From the NCBI RefSeq assembly GCF_004571025.1, contig NZ_SPQT01000004.1:1-64000 (forward strand): a DNA stretch of 64,000 nt. The letters are read 5' to 3'. Below, in pieces: positions 63,910-64,000 of this stretch. This DNA is from Bradyrhizobium niftali (GTDB lineage Bacteria; Pseudomonadota; Alphaproteobacteria; Rhizobiales; Xanthobacteraceae). Under the pieces are notes generated by a model. That model had not been told where the DNA came from, did not search any database, and saw only the letters and a program-made list of their open reading frames with translations. The position numbers and the translations under genes were made by a program. Within the stretch, counting starts at the first letter, position 1, and each line of letters starts with the position of its first letter.

Positions 63910-64000
63910 CTAACCCGCCGGCATCCTTGTCTCGACCAGCCGCCCCCAGCACGACGGGCCGTGGCCTAAAATATTGTCGTTGAAGACGTAGGCCGGGTGG
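63910..64000 (-). CDS. C-terminal end of an unidentified minus-strand gene (partial, uncertain)
   Basis: From the window edge a frame reads HPAYVFNDNILGHGPSC, continues to WGRLVETRMPAG and stops at TAG (63910-63912). The composition is protein-like, with aromatic and Asn residues in an AT-richer patch. Thirty codons are too few for assignment, and an open frame of this length can occur by chance at this GC content. The gap 63800-63909 shows no gene. Confidence 0.3.
   Translation of the reverse strand, partial: HPAYVFNDNILGHGPSCWGRLVETRMPAG

Overview
The window is chromosomal DNA from a GC-rich alphaproteobacterium, almost certainly Bradyrhizobium or a very close relative (Nitrobacteraceae). 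The grounds are the gene families and neighbourhoods: recA behind a GAAC-N7-GAAC SOS box, gcvTHP behind a tandem glycine riboswitch, alaS, a eukaryote-like NADP isocitrate dehydrogenase, purC/purS/purQ/purL with an F1-ATPase zeta-subunit gene, bolA/grxD, rpsD and murI. Many palindromic intergenic repeats of the type common in Bradyrhizobium support this. The identification rests on recognition, not on a database search.

Layout. 1-704: a gene tail, four consecutive hairpins and the recA control region. 705-2890: recA and a DUF1835-like gene. 2966-7762: glycine cleavage operon (gcvT-gcvH-gcvP, minus strand) with its riboswitch. 8001-11905: alaS and a cyclic-nucleotide-gated K+ channel. 11910-13723: a DUF3455 protein and icd. 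14060-17045: a TrmJ-DUF559 fusion and a TPR protein. 17214-21457: a minus-strand operon (MddA-like methanethiol methyltransferase, quinone oxidoreductase, hotdog-like protein) divergent from a SARP/alpha-beta-hydrolase regulator. 21641-31233: a TetR gene; osmC-like, acyl-CoA-dehydrogenase-like and rhodanese genes; a PAS-PAS-sigma54 activator; and an NrtABC-type ABC transporter with cyanase. 31369-39954: zeta subunit and purine genes, interrupted by a CorA transporter, a Bug protein, a DMT exporter and a thioesterase. 40145-46940: acyltransferase, DUF1328, DUF427, bolA, LtrA, egtD/egtB and grxD. 46944-50093: a macro-domain protein and two tandem serine hydrolases. 50158-55766: threonine aldolase, a ParE-type toxin-antitoxin pair, rpsD, an E2-like acyltransferase, a cupin, an HpcH/HpaI aldolase and murI. 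55940-63799: cytochrome b561, a GST, a cNMP-binding membrane protein, an orphan SecD head domain, an acyl-CoA synthetase and a caspase-like protease.

The most notable regulatory logic is in 22295-31233. Two operons, osmC-ACAD-rhodanese and transporter-cyanase, each carry a near-consensus sigma-54 promoter with almost the same sequence (TGGCACGCTCCATGC and TGGCATGCTCCTTGC). The activator gene lies between them, and its own start region carries a 33-bp near-perfect dyad. A TetR-type operator-like palindrome overlaps the predicted start site of the first operon. I propose these loci form one co-regulated module for taking up and detoxifying or assimilating cyanate, and perhaps cyanide or thiocyanate-type one-carbon N/S compounds. 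The cyanate part is well supported; the link to the first operon is inference.

Other points of interest are the TrmJ-nuclease fusion with an eroded nuclease motif, the SARP-hydrolase next to mddA, a caspase-like gene behind a CRP-like palindrome, a SecD head domain without membrane segments, and palindromic repeats that supply stop codons or C-termini to several genes.
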